A DNA stretch of 41,462 bases, taken from positions 1 through 41,462 of IMG/VR virus record IMGVR_UViG_3300025646_000101, one strand, 5' to 3'. The translations under genes were made by a program, and so were the position numbers. Positions 1-7,119 of the stretch are shown here, piece by piece. This DNA comes from a virus. The first letter of the stretch is position 1. Every line of letters begins with the position of its first letter. The notes under the pieces are model-generated. The model was given only the letters and a program-made list of their open reading frames with translations, did no database searches and had not been told where the DNA came from.

Positions 1-189
1 TTTGGGTAACAGATGGTACTAGCGTATGGTATTCTGCAAATGCTGAAAGTTGGACAGAAATTGATAGTACAGTTAATGGTGCTACAGATAATTTTACTGG
101 AATAGCTACATTTGGAAATAGTTTATATCTTACTACTAAAGATGGAACATCAAGTTCACAGTTAATATATTATAACGGTAGTACTTGGA
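1..189. repeat. Left copy of the assembly-overlap (circle-closing) repeat
   Basis: These 189 bases match 41274-41462 except at position 39 (A here, G at 41312) and 63 (G here, A at 41336). The same tail gene reads in frame through both copies, so this is best read as the overlap of a circular or circularly permuted genome of about 41,273 bp rather than a true terminal repeat. Both differences are first-codon-position changes that swap Asn and Asp. Confidence 0.9.
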
Positions 190-1550
190 CTGAATTAAAT
201 AATGCTCAAAGTACTAATGGTGGATTAACAGGTATATGGTTTGTAAAAAATACATTATGGATTACAGGGAATGATGGTACTGCAGAATATGTTTGGGATA
301 TTAATCCTTTTGATAGTTGGTCAGCATCTAATTTAGCTGTTGCTGATGCAATAATTGAAGTAGAACCTACACATAGAATAACAGACATTGTTGATGCAGG
401 AGCTGCAGTATTAGCTGCAAGCACTGATGGTAATATATATTCTTTTAAATTATCTAGTGGAATATTTGTTAATCAAGGACAATCAACTATACCTTTTGAA
501 GAAGTACATTCTCTTGCAGCATCTGAAGGAATAATATTTTTTGGTACAAAAGAAAATACTAGAAATATAGGACGTTTGTACAGAGCAGAACTTGTAGCAG
601 TCGATGATTTATATGTACTTGCTAACAGACAGTTAATAAAAGAATGGGCTATAGATAGTATAAATACAACACCTACATCTATGTTTACATCAAGAGATAG
701 TGTTTATATAGGTGTACAAGAAGGAACTAACGAAGCAAATTTGTGGCGATACTATTTACCAACAGGTGGTTTAGCTAGAGATTTGCAAACAACAGGAACA
801 GGTCAAATATGTGGAATTACACAAATAGGTGGAATGTTTGTAATGGTAAGTATGGGTTCTGACGTATATAAAGAACAATCTACATATGAATCTGAAGGTT
901 ATTTAATAACATCTGCTGCAGATTTTTTTACTGCAGAAAGTAAACAATTTGTTGGTGCAGAAATATCTACAGTAAATATGCCTACAAATACAGAAGTAGA
1001 ATTATTTTACTCAACCAAATTTGAAGCATTAAATAATCCTAATGATTCATCATTTGTTTCAGCATTAACACAAATATCTGGTACTGGAGATGTAGAAAAA
1101 CAAATAGCAGAAGTGTCAAGATATATTATTGGAAAAGTAGTTCTTAAAAGTACAAATAATGTGTCAACTCCTGAAGTCAAATCTTTACAGTTTCGTGCAT
1201 TAGCAAGACCAGAACTTGTAGTTGTACAAATACCTATCAATATATCTGATAGAGTAGAAAGACCTGGTAGAAAACCTATTAGAGTTAAAGGTCTTGGAGA
1301 TGCTTTATATAGAGCATTAAGAGATAAAGAAGGTACATCAGTAACATTAGAAATATTTCAACCAGAAGAAATTATACGTGGTGTTGTTGAGCAAATAAGT
1401 TATCCAATACAATCTAATGAAGTAGTTGGAAGTGATACACATTATGCTATCATTACAGTGCGTGGTACTAGACAACCATCTCTTGAAGATGTAACTTCTA
1501 TTAACACAGTAGGTATTGCAGCTTATGGTATTATGAGATTTGGAGCATAA
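3..1550 (+). CDS. Tail protein, beta-propeller-like (3' part; gene starts at 40838)
   Basis: The reading frame is open from the window edge and continues the gene that begins at 40838; closing the circle gives one 661-residue protein. The TTG at 576 is internal, not the start. The first ~190 residues here show repeated short blades rich in W, G and hydrophobics (for example LWITGNDG, GIIFFGTKENT), as in a beta-propeller; the C-terminal half is beta-rich with a conserved-looking stretch near RVERPGRKPIRVKGLG. It follows the neck-like gene at 39831 with a TAATG overlap and precedes tail-tip genes, a position like that of tail tubular/nozzle proteins of short-tailed phages. Role in tail tube or hub is inferred from position and fold style; no catalytic motif is seen. 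Confidence 0.75.
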   Translation, partial: WVTDGTSVWYSANAESWTEIDSTVNGATDNFTGIATFGNSLYLTTKDGTSSSQLIYYNGSTWTELNNAQSTNGGLTGIWFVKNTLWITGNDGTAEYVWDINPFDSWSASNLAVADAIIEVEPTHRITDIVDAGAAVLAASTDGNIYSFKLSSGIFVNQGQSTIPFEEVHSLAASEGIIFFGTKENTRNIGRLYRAELVAVDDLYVLANRQLIKEWAIDSINTTPTSMFTSRDSVYIGVQEGTNEANLWRYYLPTGGLARDLQTTGTGQICGITQIGGMFVMVSMGSDVYKEQSTYESEGYLITSAADFFTAESKQFVGAEISTVNMPTNTEVELFYSTKFEALNNPNDSSFVSALTQISGTGDVEKQIAEVSRYIIGKVVLKSTNNVSTPEVKSLQFRALARPELVVVQIPINISDRVERPGRKPIRVKGLGDALYRALRDKEGTSVTLEIFQPEEIIRGVVEQISYPIQSNEVVGSDTHYAIITVRGTRQPSLEDVTSINTVGIAAYGIMRFGA

Positions 1551-2066
1551 ATGGCGAATATAGAAAGTCAAATAGTAAACTTTTATGAGAGTACATTAGC
1601 AAGTTTGTTAGCTAGTGGTGCTACATCAACTACAGTTGCTACTGCACCTACAACTAATGGAAGTACAGTAATTAATGCTAGTGCAGGTAGTCCTATTTAT
1701 TTAGTATTAGACCCAGATAACTCTGGTAACAGAGAAGTTGTATCTGTTACATCATCATCAGGAACTTCGTTAAATACAATTACAAGAGATTTGGAAAACA
1801 GATATGGTGGTACTCCACCTGACCATCAAATTGGTACAACAATTCGTTTAGCAGTATTAGCTGAACATATGGAAGATTTAAATGACAGAGTTGATGCTGT
1901 ATCTACAGTAGCTAATGCTGCTATAGCTGTAGCAGATATACAAGATGATGATACATTTGCAAGTGCAACAGCAACAGATGTAGCTAGTTCAGAAAGTATT
2001 AAAGCGTATGTAGATACCCAAGTAGCAACAAAAGCTAGTCTTGGTCTTGTCATAGCGTTAGGATAA
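1551..2066 (+). CDS. Virion structural protein, probable tail adaptor
   Basis: 171 residues starting directly after the preceding stop (TAAATG), with GGAG upstream. The N-terminal ~50 residues are Ser/Thr/Ala-rich. Residues ~55-105 contain YLVLDPDNSGNREVV and an RDLENRYGG stretch, a small beta module that resembles one in the protein at 39831 (VGQELMYS...VRGARGT). After this comes a helical stretch (AEHMEDLNDRVDAV) and an Ala/Asp-rich tail, which would suit trimerisation and attachment of tail fibres. Family knowledge: such modules occur in phage tail connector and fibre-base proteins. The function is inferred from context only. Confidence 0.6.
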   Translation: MANIESQIVNFYESTLASLLASGATSTTVATAPTTNGSTVINASAGSPIYLVLDPDNSGNREVVSVTSSSGTSLNTITRDLENRYGGTPPDHQIGTTIRLAVLAEHMEDLNDRVDAVSTVANAAIAVADIQDDDTFASATATDVASSESIKAYVDTQVATKASLGLVIALG

Positions 2067-2068
2067 TT

Positions 2069-2269
2069 ATGGGTATATTATTAATGCTCAAAGAAGGTGG
2101 AAGTCTAGGAATAGACACTATTGGAAATAAGCCAATAGATGAAGATATAGATTTATTACCTGATACTGGTGGTGCAATATCACTAGCATTTAGGGAAATA
2201 ATGGAAGCACTTTCTGTTACTAACACGACAAGTACAAAGGCTCGTGCTATAGTAATGGGAAGCATATAA
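2069..2269 (+). CDS. Small conserved-looking virion-region protein
   Basis: 66 residues, start ATG at 2069 two bases after the preceding stop. The sequence is mostly polar with a DIDLLPDTGGAIS stretch and a C-terminal helix. There are no membrane segments or cysteines. It lies between two structural genes in the late operon, so a minor virion or assembly role is plausible. I do not recognise the family. Confidence 0.55.
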   Translation: MGILLMLKEGGSLGIDTIGNKPIDEDIDLLPDTGGAISLAFREIMEALSVTNTTSTKARAIVMGSI

Positions 2270-2290
2270 AAATATATGGAGATAAGATAA

Positions 2291-2638
2291 ATGGCAGAAG
2301 CATTTAACACAGCAAGTATAGCAGTTACTAGCTCTGAACAATTACTATATACTGCACCTTCAGCAAATGCTGCTGATGTTGCAATCATCATATCACTTCG
2401 TGTTACTAACATTGATGGTGCTACTGATGACACAGTAACTTGTACAATATATCAGAGTGATGGAACAACTAAAAAAGCTGAAATTGCACACACTATGACA
2501 GTTCCTGCAGATAGCTCTTTAGAGTTAGCAGGTACTTCTAAACTTGTTCTTGAAAGTGGAGAACAAATTAAAATAACAGGTGGTGCAGCTTCAGGAGATT
2601 TAGAAGCATATTTGTCTGCATTAGAAATCACAGTTTAA
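2291..2638 (+). CDS. Beta-rich virion protein, possible decoration or tail-tip protein
   Basis: 115 residues with a GGAGATA ribosome-binding site before the ATG at 2291. It alternates short hydrophobic strands with Asp/Gly/Thr turns (AIIISLRVTN, TVTCTIYQSDGT, EQIKITGG), predicting a single all-beta sandwich domain. In style it resembles the protein at 39490, although clear homology cannot be shown by eye. Placed just before the glycine-rich tail-tip cassettes, it is probably a virion component. Confidence 0.6.
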   Translation: MAEAFNTASIAVTSSEQLLYTAPSANAADVAIIISLRVTNIDGATDDTVTCTIYQSDGTTKKAEIAHTMTVPADSSLELAGTSKLVLESGEQIKITGGAASGDLEAYLSALEITV

Positions 2639-2650
2639 TAAGGAGTACCT

Positions 2651-3574
2651 ATGGCAAAATATGGCTACACAGGTGCTAAACCTACACAATCTAGTTCTGC
2701 CAATACTGGCGTATTTGGCGTTAATGATGTCGTTGAGTTACTTAATAAAGGTCAATATAAATTACAAATATTTAGTTTGCAATATTTAGTAGTTGCAGGT
2801 GGTGCATCAGGTGGTACAGGTTCAGGTTCTGACAGTGGTGGTGGTGGAGGAGGTGCAGGTGGCTATCGTTCATCTGTATCAGGAGAAGCTACTGGTGGAG
2901 GAGGAACATTAGAAAGTCCATTAACAATTACACCAGGAACTACATATCCAGTTGCCATTGGTGGAGGAGGTGCAGGTGGTGCTAGAGGAAATAACTCCAA
3001 AGGTGCAAATGGTGGAAATACTACATTTTCTACAATAACTTCTATTGGTGGTGGTGCAGGTGGAAATGAAGGTCAAAATGCTAATAGTGGTGGTTCAGGT
3101 GGTGCTACTTCGGGAACTCGAACAGGTGGCTATGGTGCAGGAACTGCTAATCAAGGCTACCGAGGTGGAGGTGGTGCAGGTGCTACAGGTGCTTATACAG
3201 GTGCAGGTGGTGGAGGTGGTGCTGCAGGTGTAGGAGGGACTGGTTCTCATAATCAATCTGCTAATGGTGGTCCAGGTATTTCATCTTCAATAACTGGTTC
3301 TGCTATTACTAGGTCAAGAGGTTCAGGTGGTAACGCAGGTGGTACTGGTGCAGGTAATGAAAGTGCAGGTCAAGCTAATTCAGGTAACAGTTCTCGTGGA
3401 ATTAATGTAAGCTCAGCTTCATTGTTATCAGGAGATAGTGGAGTAGTTATTCTTTTATATCCTGATGCATTTACAATAACTATTGGTGCAGGTTTAGTTG
3501 GAACAGAAACAGACAGAGGTGATGGTTTTAAATATGCAACTATTACTGGAGGTTCAGGAGATGTGAACTGGTAA
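2651..3574 (+). CDS. Glycine-rich tail-tip/adhesin protein, copy 1
   Basis: 307 residues, AAGGAG upstream of the ATG at 2651. The N-terminus (about residues 1-50, with QSSSANTG and NDVVELLNKGQYKLQ) is shared with the protein at 4045. Residues ~50-265 are a Gly-rich low-complexity region (GGGGGGAGGYRS, GGGAGGARG) and the C-terminus is a short beta module ending TGGSGDVNW. Gly-rich domains of this kind are common in the distal tail adhesins of marine and T-even-like phages, where polyglycine helices form receptor-binding loops. With the gene at 3577 it forms a two-gene cassette that is duplicated downstream. A receptor-binding role is inferred. Confidence 0.75.
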   Translation: MAKYGYTGAKPTQSSSANTGVFGVNDVVELLNKGQYKLQIFSLQYLVVAGGASGGTGSGSDSGGGGGGAGGYRSSVSGEATGGGGTLESPLTITPGTTYPVAIGGGGAGGARGNNSKGANGGNTTFSTITSIGGGAGGNEGQNANSGGSGGATSGTRTGGYGAGTANQGYRGGGGAGATGAYTGAGGGGGAAGVGGTGSHNQSANGGPGISSSITGSAITRSRGSGGNAGGTGAGNESAGQANSGNSSRGINVSSASLLSGDSGVVILLYPDAFTITIGAGLVGTETDRGDGFKYATITGGSGDVNW

Positions 3575-3576
3575 CT

Positions 3577-4041
3577 ATGGCTCATTACGCATACATAAAT
3601 TCAGATAATGAAGTAGTAGATGTTATTACAGGTGTTGATGAAAACGATACATCTAATTTACCTGCAGAATTTTCTTCGTGGGAAGAATTTTATGCTAATC
3701 AAAGAGAAGGACTAGATTGTAAAAGAACATCATACAATACTACAGGCAACACACATAGATTAGGTGGTACTCCTTTTAGAGGCAATTATGCTGACATTGG
3801 TGGAGTATATGACCCTGTAAATGATGTGTTTTATATGTCCCAACCTTTCCCTAGTTGGACCATATCTGCTGATACTAATTGGATATGGCAGTGTCCAGTA
3901 GAATTTCCTACAGATGCTAACCACGAATTTGATACATCATTACCAGTAAAAAATTATGTATGGAATGAAGAAAATTTAGAATGGGAAAATACTCATAGTT
4001 TAATATATAATACAGAAACAGAAATTTGGGAAGTAGAATAG
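3577..4041 (+). CDS. Tail-adhesin partner protein, copy 1
   Basis: 154 residues starting three bases after the glycine-rich gene. The N-terminal ~90 residues (MAHYAYINSDNEVVDVITG, then CKRTSYNT and GGTPFRGNYA) align with the protein at 5008, and the same pattern is known in many marine phages next to tail-fibre genes. It is about 45 residues longer than the second copy because of a C-terminal Trp-rich part (WIWQCPVEFP, YVWNEENLEWEN). A role as chaperone or capping subunit of the glycine-rich adhesin is inferred from the repeated pairing. Confidence 0.7.
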   Translation: MAHYAYINSDNEVVDVITGVDENDTSNLPAEFSSWEEFYANQREGLDCKRTSYNTTGNTHRLGGTPFRGNYADIGGVYDPVNDVFYMSQPFPSWTISADTNWIWQCPVEFPTDANHEFDTSLPVKNYVWNEENLEWENTHSLIYNTETEIWEVE

Positions 4042-4044
4042 ATT

Positions 4045-5001
4045 ATGGTAAATAAATCAAACGAATATGGATATATTCCTTCAAGTCCTACACAAAGCTC
4101 TAGTGCTAATACAGGTATATTTGAAGTAAATGATGTAGTAGATTTATTACAAGCTGGTCAATATAAATTACAAGTATTAAATGTAGAATATTTAGTTATT
4201 GCTGGTGGTGGTGGTGGTGGATATAATTTTGGTGATGGTGGTGGAGGTGGTGGTGGAGGTGCAGGTGGCTATCGTAATTCCTATGCTTCTGAAACTTCAG
4301 GTGCTAATTCTAGTACAGAAACACCTTTAACATTAAATTTGGGTACAACCTATACAGTAACAGTAGGTGCTGGTGGTAGTTTAAATGGAGATGGAAATGA
4401 TAGTGTTTTTTCTACAATAACTTCTATTGCTGGTGGTGGTGGTTCACAAGGTAACCCAGGTCGTACTGGAGGTTCAGGTTCAGGTGGTTCAGGAGATGGA
4501 GGTAATGAAGGTGGTGGTTCAGGTACAGCTAATCAAGGAACTGCTGGTGGACAAGGTGGTTCAGGTAATGGTTCAGGTGCAGGTGGTGGAGGTGGTGCTT
4601 CTGTTCAAGGTTCTGCTGCTGGAGGTAGTGGCGACCAAGATAATGGTGGTTCAGGTGGTGCAGGTTTAAGTTCATCTATTACTGGTTCTGCTGTAACTAG
4701 AGCTGGTGGTGGTGGAGGTGGTTCTGCTGATGTTTCTTCTGTAAATGGTGCTGGTGGTGCAGGTGGTGGTGGTGCTGCTGGAGTTGCAGGAACAGCTAAC
4801 ACAGGTGGTGGAGGTGGTGGTGGAGATAGAGGTGGTTCTCCTGATACTCCAGGTGCAGGTGGTAGTGGTGTAGTTATTTTAAGATATCCAAATACTAAAA
4901 CAGTTACTGTAGGTGCAGGTTTAACATCATCAACTGCAACTGATGGAGATTACAAAGTTACTACTTTTACTGCAGGAACAGATACAATTAGTTTTAGTTA
5001 G
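4045..5001 (+). CDS. Glycine-rich tail-tip/adhesin protein, copy 2
   Basis: 318 residues. The N-terminus (QSSSANTGIFEVNDVVDLL, YKLQVLNVEYLVIAGGGGGG) is a clear paralogue of the protein at 2651. The Gly-rich middle differs in its spacers and is longer in polyglycine runs, and the C-terminus keeps the SGVVILRYP...VTVGAGL beta module. The ATG at 4045 follows the preceding stop by three bases. The pattern of conserved ends with a divergent Gly-rich core fits diversification of receptor-binding loops; this is inference. Confidence 0.75.
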   Translation: MVNKSNEYGYIPSSPTQSSSANTGIFEVNDVVDLLQAGQYKLQVLNVEYLVIAGGGGGGYNFGDGGGGGGGGAGGYRNSYASETSGANSSTETPLTLNLGTTYTVTVGAGGSLNGDGNDSVFSTITSIAGGGGSQGNPGRTGGSGSGGSGDGGNEGGGSGTANQGTAGGQGGSGNGSGAGGGGGASVQGSAAGGSGDQDNGGSGGAGLSSSITGSAVTRAGGGGGGSADVSSVNGAGGAGGGGAAGVAGTANTGGGGGGGDRGGSPDTPGAGGSGVVILRYPNTKTVTVGAGLTSSTATDGDYKVTTFTAGTDTISFS

Positions 5002-5007
5002 GAAATT

Positions 5008-5334
5008 ATGGCACATTACGCATTTATTAAAAACAATATAGTAACAGAAGTGATTACTGGAAAAGATGAAACTGAAACAGCACCTGATGGTTTTGCTGAT
5101 TGGGAAGAATATTATCTAAACAAAAGACCAGGACAAGATGCTTGTAAAAGAACTTCTTACAATACAGTAGGTAATACACATACTGATGGAGGAACTCCTT
5201 TTAGAGGTAACTACGCAGGAGTTGGTTATAATTATGATAGTATTAATGATGTTTTTACTGCACCTCAACCAGTAATAGAAGGTAAAACATTTCAACTAAA
5301 CGAAACAACCTGGTTATGGGAAGAAATAGAATAG
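5008..5334 (+). CDS. Tail-adhesin partner protein, copy 2
   Basis: 108 residues, paralogue of the protein at 3577: both start MAHYA, share VITG.DE, the WEE.Y block, CKRTSYNT.GNTH and GGTPFRGNYAG. It ends in a Trp-rich stretch (TTWLWEEIE). It is the last gene of this late segment and is followed within 30 bases by a strong terminator. Function as for copy 1: an adhesin-associated protein, inferred from the repeated cassette arrangement. Confidence 0.7.
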   Translation: MAHYAFIKNNIVTEVITGKDETETAPDGFADWEEYYLNKRPGQDACKRTSYNTVGNTHTDGGTPFRGNYAGVGYNYDSINDVFTAPQPVIEGKTFQLNETTWLWEEIE

Positions 5335-5360
5335 CTTTTCCTGCCACCACAGGAAATAAA

Positions 5361-5389
5361 AGGGGAGTGCCACCACACTCCTCTTTTTG
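5361..5389 (+). terminator. Rho-independent terminator after the tail genes
   Basis: An eight-pair GC-rich stem (GGGGAGTG with CACTCCTC, one G-U pair) closes a short loop and is followed by TTTTT. It separates the tail genes from the micro-gene and lysis region. Confidence 0.8.
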
Positions 5390-5391
5390 TA

Positions 5392-5400
5392 TGATATAAT
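5392..5400 (+). promoter_or_regulatory. Extended -10 promoter for the micro-gene/lysis region
   Basis: TGATATAAT is a perfect TATAAT box with the TG extension. It lies immediately after the terminator and a few bases before the ATG at 5408. No good -35 box is visible. The short distance to the ATG would make the first gene nearly leaderless if this is used. Confidence 0.5.
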
Positions 5401-5407
5401 CCTGCTT

Positions 5408-5557
5408 ATGGATTTTATAATAGGTTTCTTAATAGGTTATTTTTTAAAAGAAATTAGTTCTTATCTTAAAAGATTAAGTAACTGGGATTGGGATAATCGT
5501 TCATCCTTTGATAAGGAATGGGATTTTATTTCACTTAGAGAGGATGACCTACCATAA
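5408..5557 (+). CDS. Small membrane-anchored protein
   Basis: 49 residues, not obvious from length alone but supported by tight packing: it sits right after the promoter and its stop overlaps the next start (TAATG). The N-terminus MDFIIGFLIGYFLKEI is a hydrophobic anchor, followed by a basic helix and an acidic, Trp-rich C-terminus (NWDWDN, EWDF). Membrane location is likely; a part in lysis or host-envelope interaction is a guess from its neighbour. Confidence 0.5.
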   Translation: MDFIIGFLIGYFLKEISSYLKRLSNWDWDNRSSFDKEWDFISLREDDLP

Positions 5558-5733
5558 TGTCTAACGAAAAATATAGTAATGGCTTCACACAGAAGGAATT
5601 AAATATAATGATATTAGAAAAGTTAGACAAGATAGAAAATCAATTAGATACAAAATTAGATAAGTCAGAGTTTCATAAGATACTAGGATTAGTAGGAACA
5701 GTAGCTGTAGTTATAGCAGCGTTTATAATGTAA
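5557..5733 (+). CDS. Coiled-coil protein with C-terminal membrane segment (XhlA-like)
   Basis: 58 residues joined to the previous gene by a TAATG overlap. Residues ~14-40 are a heptad-like helix (LDKIENQLDTKLDKSEF) and the last ~17 residues (LGLVGTVAVVIAAFIM) form a membrane segment. This architecture matches the small XhlA-type phage lysis proteins, which are membrane-associated partners of holins. The match is architectural only, so the lysis role is inferred. Confidence 0.55.
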   Translation: MSNEKYSNGFTQKELNIMILEKLDKIENQLDTKLDKSEFHKILGLVGTVAVVIAAFIM

Positions 5734-5735
5734 TT

Positions 5736-5822
5736 ATGTGCATAGTAGAAAAAAAAGAAGATGGTTCGTTTGTTCAAATTTGTAATTGTAAGCATGGCAG
5801 TGATAATTGCAGTAATAAATAG
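5736..5822 (+). CDS. 28-residue Cys-rich mini-protein
   Basis: ATG at 5736 to TAG at 5822 gives a 28-residue peptide with three cysteines (QICNCKHGSDNC), a possible metal-binding knuckle. It is directly downstream of the membrane protein gene. A different frame (5761) overlaps it, so only one of the two may be real. Confidence 0.35.
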   Translation: MCIVEKKEDGSFVQICNCKHGSDNCSNK

Positions 5823-5889
5823 CTTTACAAATCAGATATCATTATACTTAGTTAAACGAGAAAACAGGAGATATAATGGCAATACCTGA
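5761..5889 (+). CDS. Alternative overlapping membrane mini-protein
   Basis: In the +1 frame relative to the gene at 5736, an ATG preceded by AAGAAG opens a 42-residue ORF with basic N-terminus MVRLFK, a hydrophobic segment (FVIVSMAVIIAVI) and a basic tail. This looks like a small signal-anchor or holin-type protein. It overlaps both 5736-5822 and the start of the gene at 5876, which lowers confidence. Confidence 0.3.
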   Translation: MVRLFKFVIVSMAVIIAVINSFTNQISLYLVKRENRRYNGNT

Positions 5890-6169
5890 ACGTATTAAAA
5901 ACACAATGAAAAAAGAAGGTCTTAGTGGTGTTAATAAACCTAAACGTACACCTAGCCACAAAACTAAATCGCATGTTGTTATGGCTAAAGAAGGTAATAC
6001 ATACAAGTTAGTTAGATTTGGACAACAAGGCGTTAAAGGTGCTGGTAAAAATCCTAAAAGTAAAAAAGATAAAGCACGTAAAAAGTCTTATTATGCTAGA
6101 CATAATGCACAAGGTAAACCTACATCTAAGTTGTCTGCTAAGTATTGGTCACACAAGGTTAAGTGGTAA
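5876..6169 (+). CDS. Lys-rich conserved marine-phage protein
   Basis: 97 residues with AGGAG before the ATG at 5876. Very basic throughout (NKPKRTPSHKTKSH, KNPKSKKDKARKKS) with a hydrophobic core stretch YKLVRFGQQGVKGAG and the end KLSAKYWSHKVKW. From memory, proteins with this pattern recur in cyanophages and other marine phages, but I know of no proven function. High basicity suggests DNA or RNA contact, possibly a packaged protein. It is the first sizeable gene of the micro-gene cluster. Confidence 0.65.
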   Translation: MAIPERIKNTMKKEGLSGVNKPKRTPSHKTKSHVVMAKEGNTYKLVRFGQQGVKGAGKNPKSKKDKARKKSYYARHNAQGKPTSKLSAKYWSHKVKW

Positions 6170-6303
6170 ACAAGCGTACTAATTGTTTTTACTGTAGGAA
6201 AGATTTACAGTTCTTTGATACATATAAAATGTGTATTAATCTAGGTTGTACAGAGTATAATAAACATCTTAGGAGATATGATGGCAAACAAGAAGAAGAA
6301 TAG
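6163..6303 (+). CDS. Small zinc-knuckle protein (GTG start)
   Basis: A GTG at 6163 overlapping the previous stop opens 46 residues with four cysteines (NCFYC, then C...GC), spaced as in a small zinc ribbon, and ending in EEE. The reading frame overlaps the start of the next gene at 6281. The GTG start is a weak inference, but the Cys pattern argues for a real product. Confidence 0.45.
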   Translation: MVNKRTNCFYCRKDLQFFDTYKMCINLGCTEYNKHLRRYDGKQEEE

Positions 6304-6412
6304 TTTAGTAAATAATATTAATAGACGTAAAAAAGCTGGTACTTCTCGTTCAAAAAAGAACTCTACAATATCTAAAAAAGCTTATAAACAATTAAAACGT
6401 GGCTGGAAATAA
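6281..6412 (+). CDS. Small basic protein
   Basis: 43 residues, very rich in Lys/Arg/Asn/Ser (MANKKKNSLVNNINRRKK, KKAYKQLKRGWK), with AGGAGAT before the ATG. Its stop overlaps the next start (TAATG). No recognisable family; likely nucleic-acid-binding by charge. Confidence 0.55.
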   Translation: MANKKKNSLVNNINRRKKAGTSRSKKNSTISKKAYKQLKRGWK

Positions 6413-6567
6413 TGCCATTACCTGAAGCATATGTTAATAATACTTCTCAAATTGGTCAGTATTGTGGTAATTGTGAATACTATATTAATAATCATTGCAT
6501 TAAATTCAACGAACAAGTAGCATCATATGGTTGGTGTGCAGCATGGGAAAGTACAAATGAAGAATAA
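6412..6567 (+). CDS. Four-cysteine mini-protein (HiPIP/zinc-ribbon-like)
   Basis: 51 residues, start in a TAATG overlap at 6412. The pattern YCGNCEYY, C at NNHCIKF and C at GWCAAWE gives CxxC plus two single cysteines. This arrangement recurs in phage mini-proteins that resemble high-potential iron-sulfur or rubredoxin-like folds. It could bind Fe-S or zinc; function unknown. Confidence 0.55.
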   Translation: MPLPEAYVNNTSQIGQYCGNCEYYINNHCIKFNEQVASYGWCAAWESTNEE

Positions 6568-6742
6568 TAAATGGATACAAAAAGCAAATCTTAAAAAAGA
6601 TGCTTTTACTGCTAAAGCTAAAAAACGTGGTATGACAGCACAACAATTTGCAAGTAAAGTATTAGCTAGTCCTGCTAGATACGATAGTAAAACTGTTAAA
6701 CAAGCTAGATTAGCTAAGACATTTAAAAAAATGGCTAAGTGA
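6557..6742 (+). CDS. Small basic helical protein
   Basis: 61 residues from the ATG at 6557, which overlaps the previous gene by 11 bases; an in-frame earlier start at 6527 would lie deep in that gene and is less likely. The sequence is helical and basic (KKDAFTAKAKKRGMTAQQFASKVL), a style common in small marine-phage proteins of unknown role. No domain recognised. Confidence 0.6.
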   Translation: MKNNKWIQKANLKKDAFTAKAKKRGMTAQQFASKVLASPARYDSKTVKQARLAKTFKKMAK

Positions 6743-7119
6743 AATTAAATAACTCATTAATTATTAAATGGTTTTTAAAAAAATATTTACCAAGATATAA
6801 AATTAAAATTAAAATACAACGTAAATTACTAAAAGATAATTACGGAGAATTGTATATTGAAGATTATAATTACAAACCAAGGTCTTTTAAAATTTATATA
6901 GATAAAAATTTAAATAATAAAAAATATATAACTACTTTATTACATGAACTATGGCATATTTATCAATTTGTTGTTGGTAAAGTAAAAATTAGATATAATA
7001 AAACTTATTACAACAATATTGATGTTACAAATATTGATGATAAAAATAGATTATTCGAAATAGAAGCAGAAAAAATGGAGAAAATTTTATTAAATGAAAT
7101 ACGAAGTATTAAGAATTAG
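6739..7119 (+). CDS. HExxH zinc-metallopeptidase-like protein (GTG start)
   Basis: 126 residues beginning at GTG 6739, four bases inside the previous gene. Residues 69-73 are HELWH in a helix (TTLLHELWHIYQFV), and a downstream acidic helix (FEIEAEKMEK, ~106-115) could supply the third ligand, as in SprT-like and gluzincin-type peptidases. The N-terminal ~60 residues are basic and beta-rich. It overlaps the next gene by 26 bases. A protease acting on host or virion proteins is possible; the substrate is unknown. The fold class is inferred from the motif alone. Confidence 0.6.
   Translation: MKLNNSLIIKWFLKKYLPRYKIKIKIQRKLLKDNYGELYIEDYNYKPRSFKIYIDKNLNNKKYITTLLHELWHIYQFVVGKVKIRYNKTYYNNIDVTNIDDKNRLFEIEAEKMEKILLNEIRSIKN

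Noticed and set aside
576-1550. Independent gene starting at TTG 576
   Set aside because: The frame is open far upstream and joins the gene at 40838 across the circle junction; the TTG is internal and has no ribosome-binding site.
2050-2433. 127-codon open frame on the - strand
   Set aside because: It lies opposite two well-supported + strand genes and has a low-complexity hydrophobic translation; a shadow frame.
3045-4802. Alternative-frame ORFs within the glycine-rich genes
   Set aside because: GGT/GGA repeats stay open in other frames as Val/Gln- or Pro-rich nonsense; no start signals.
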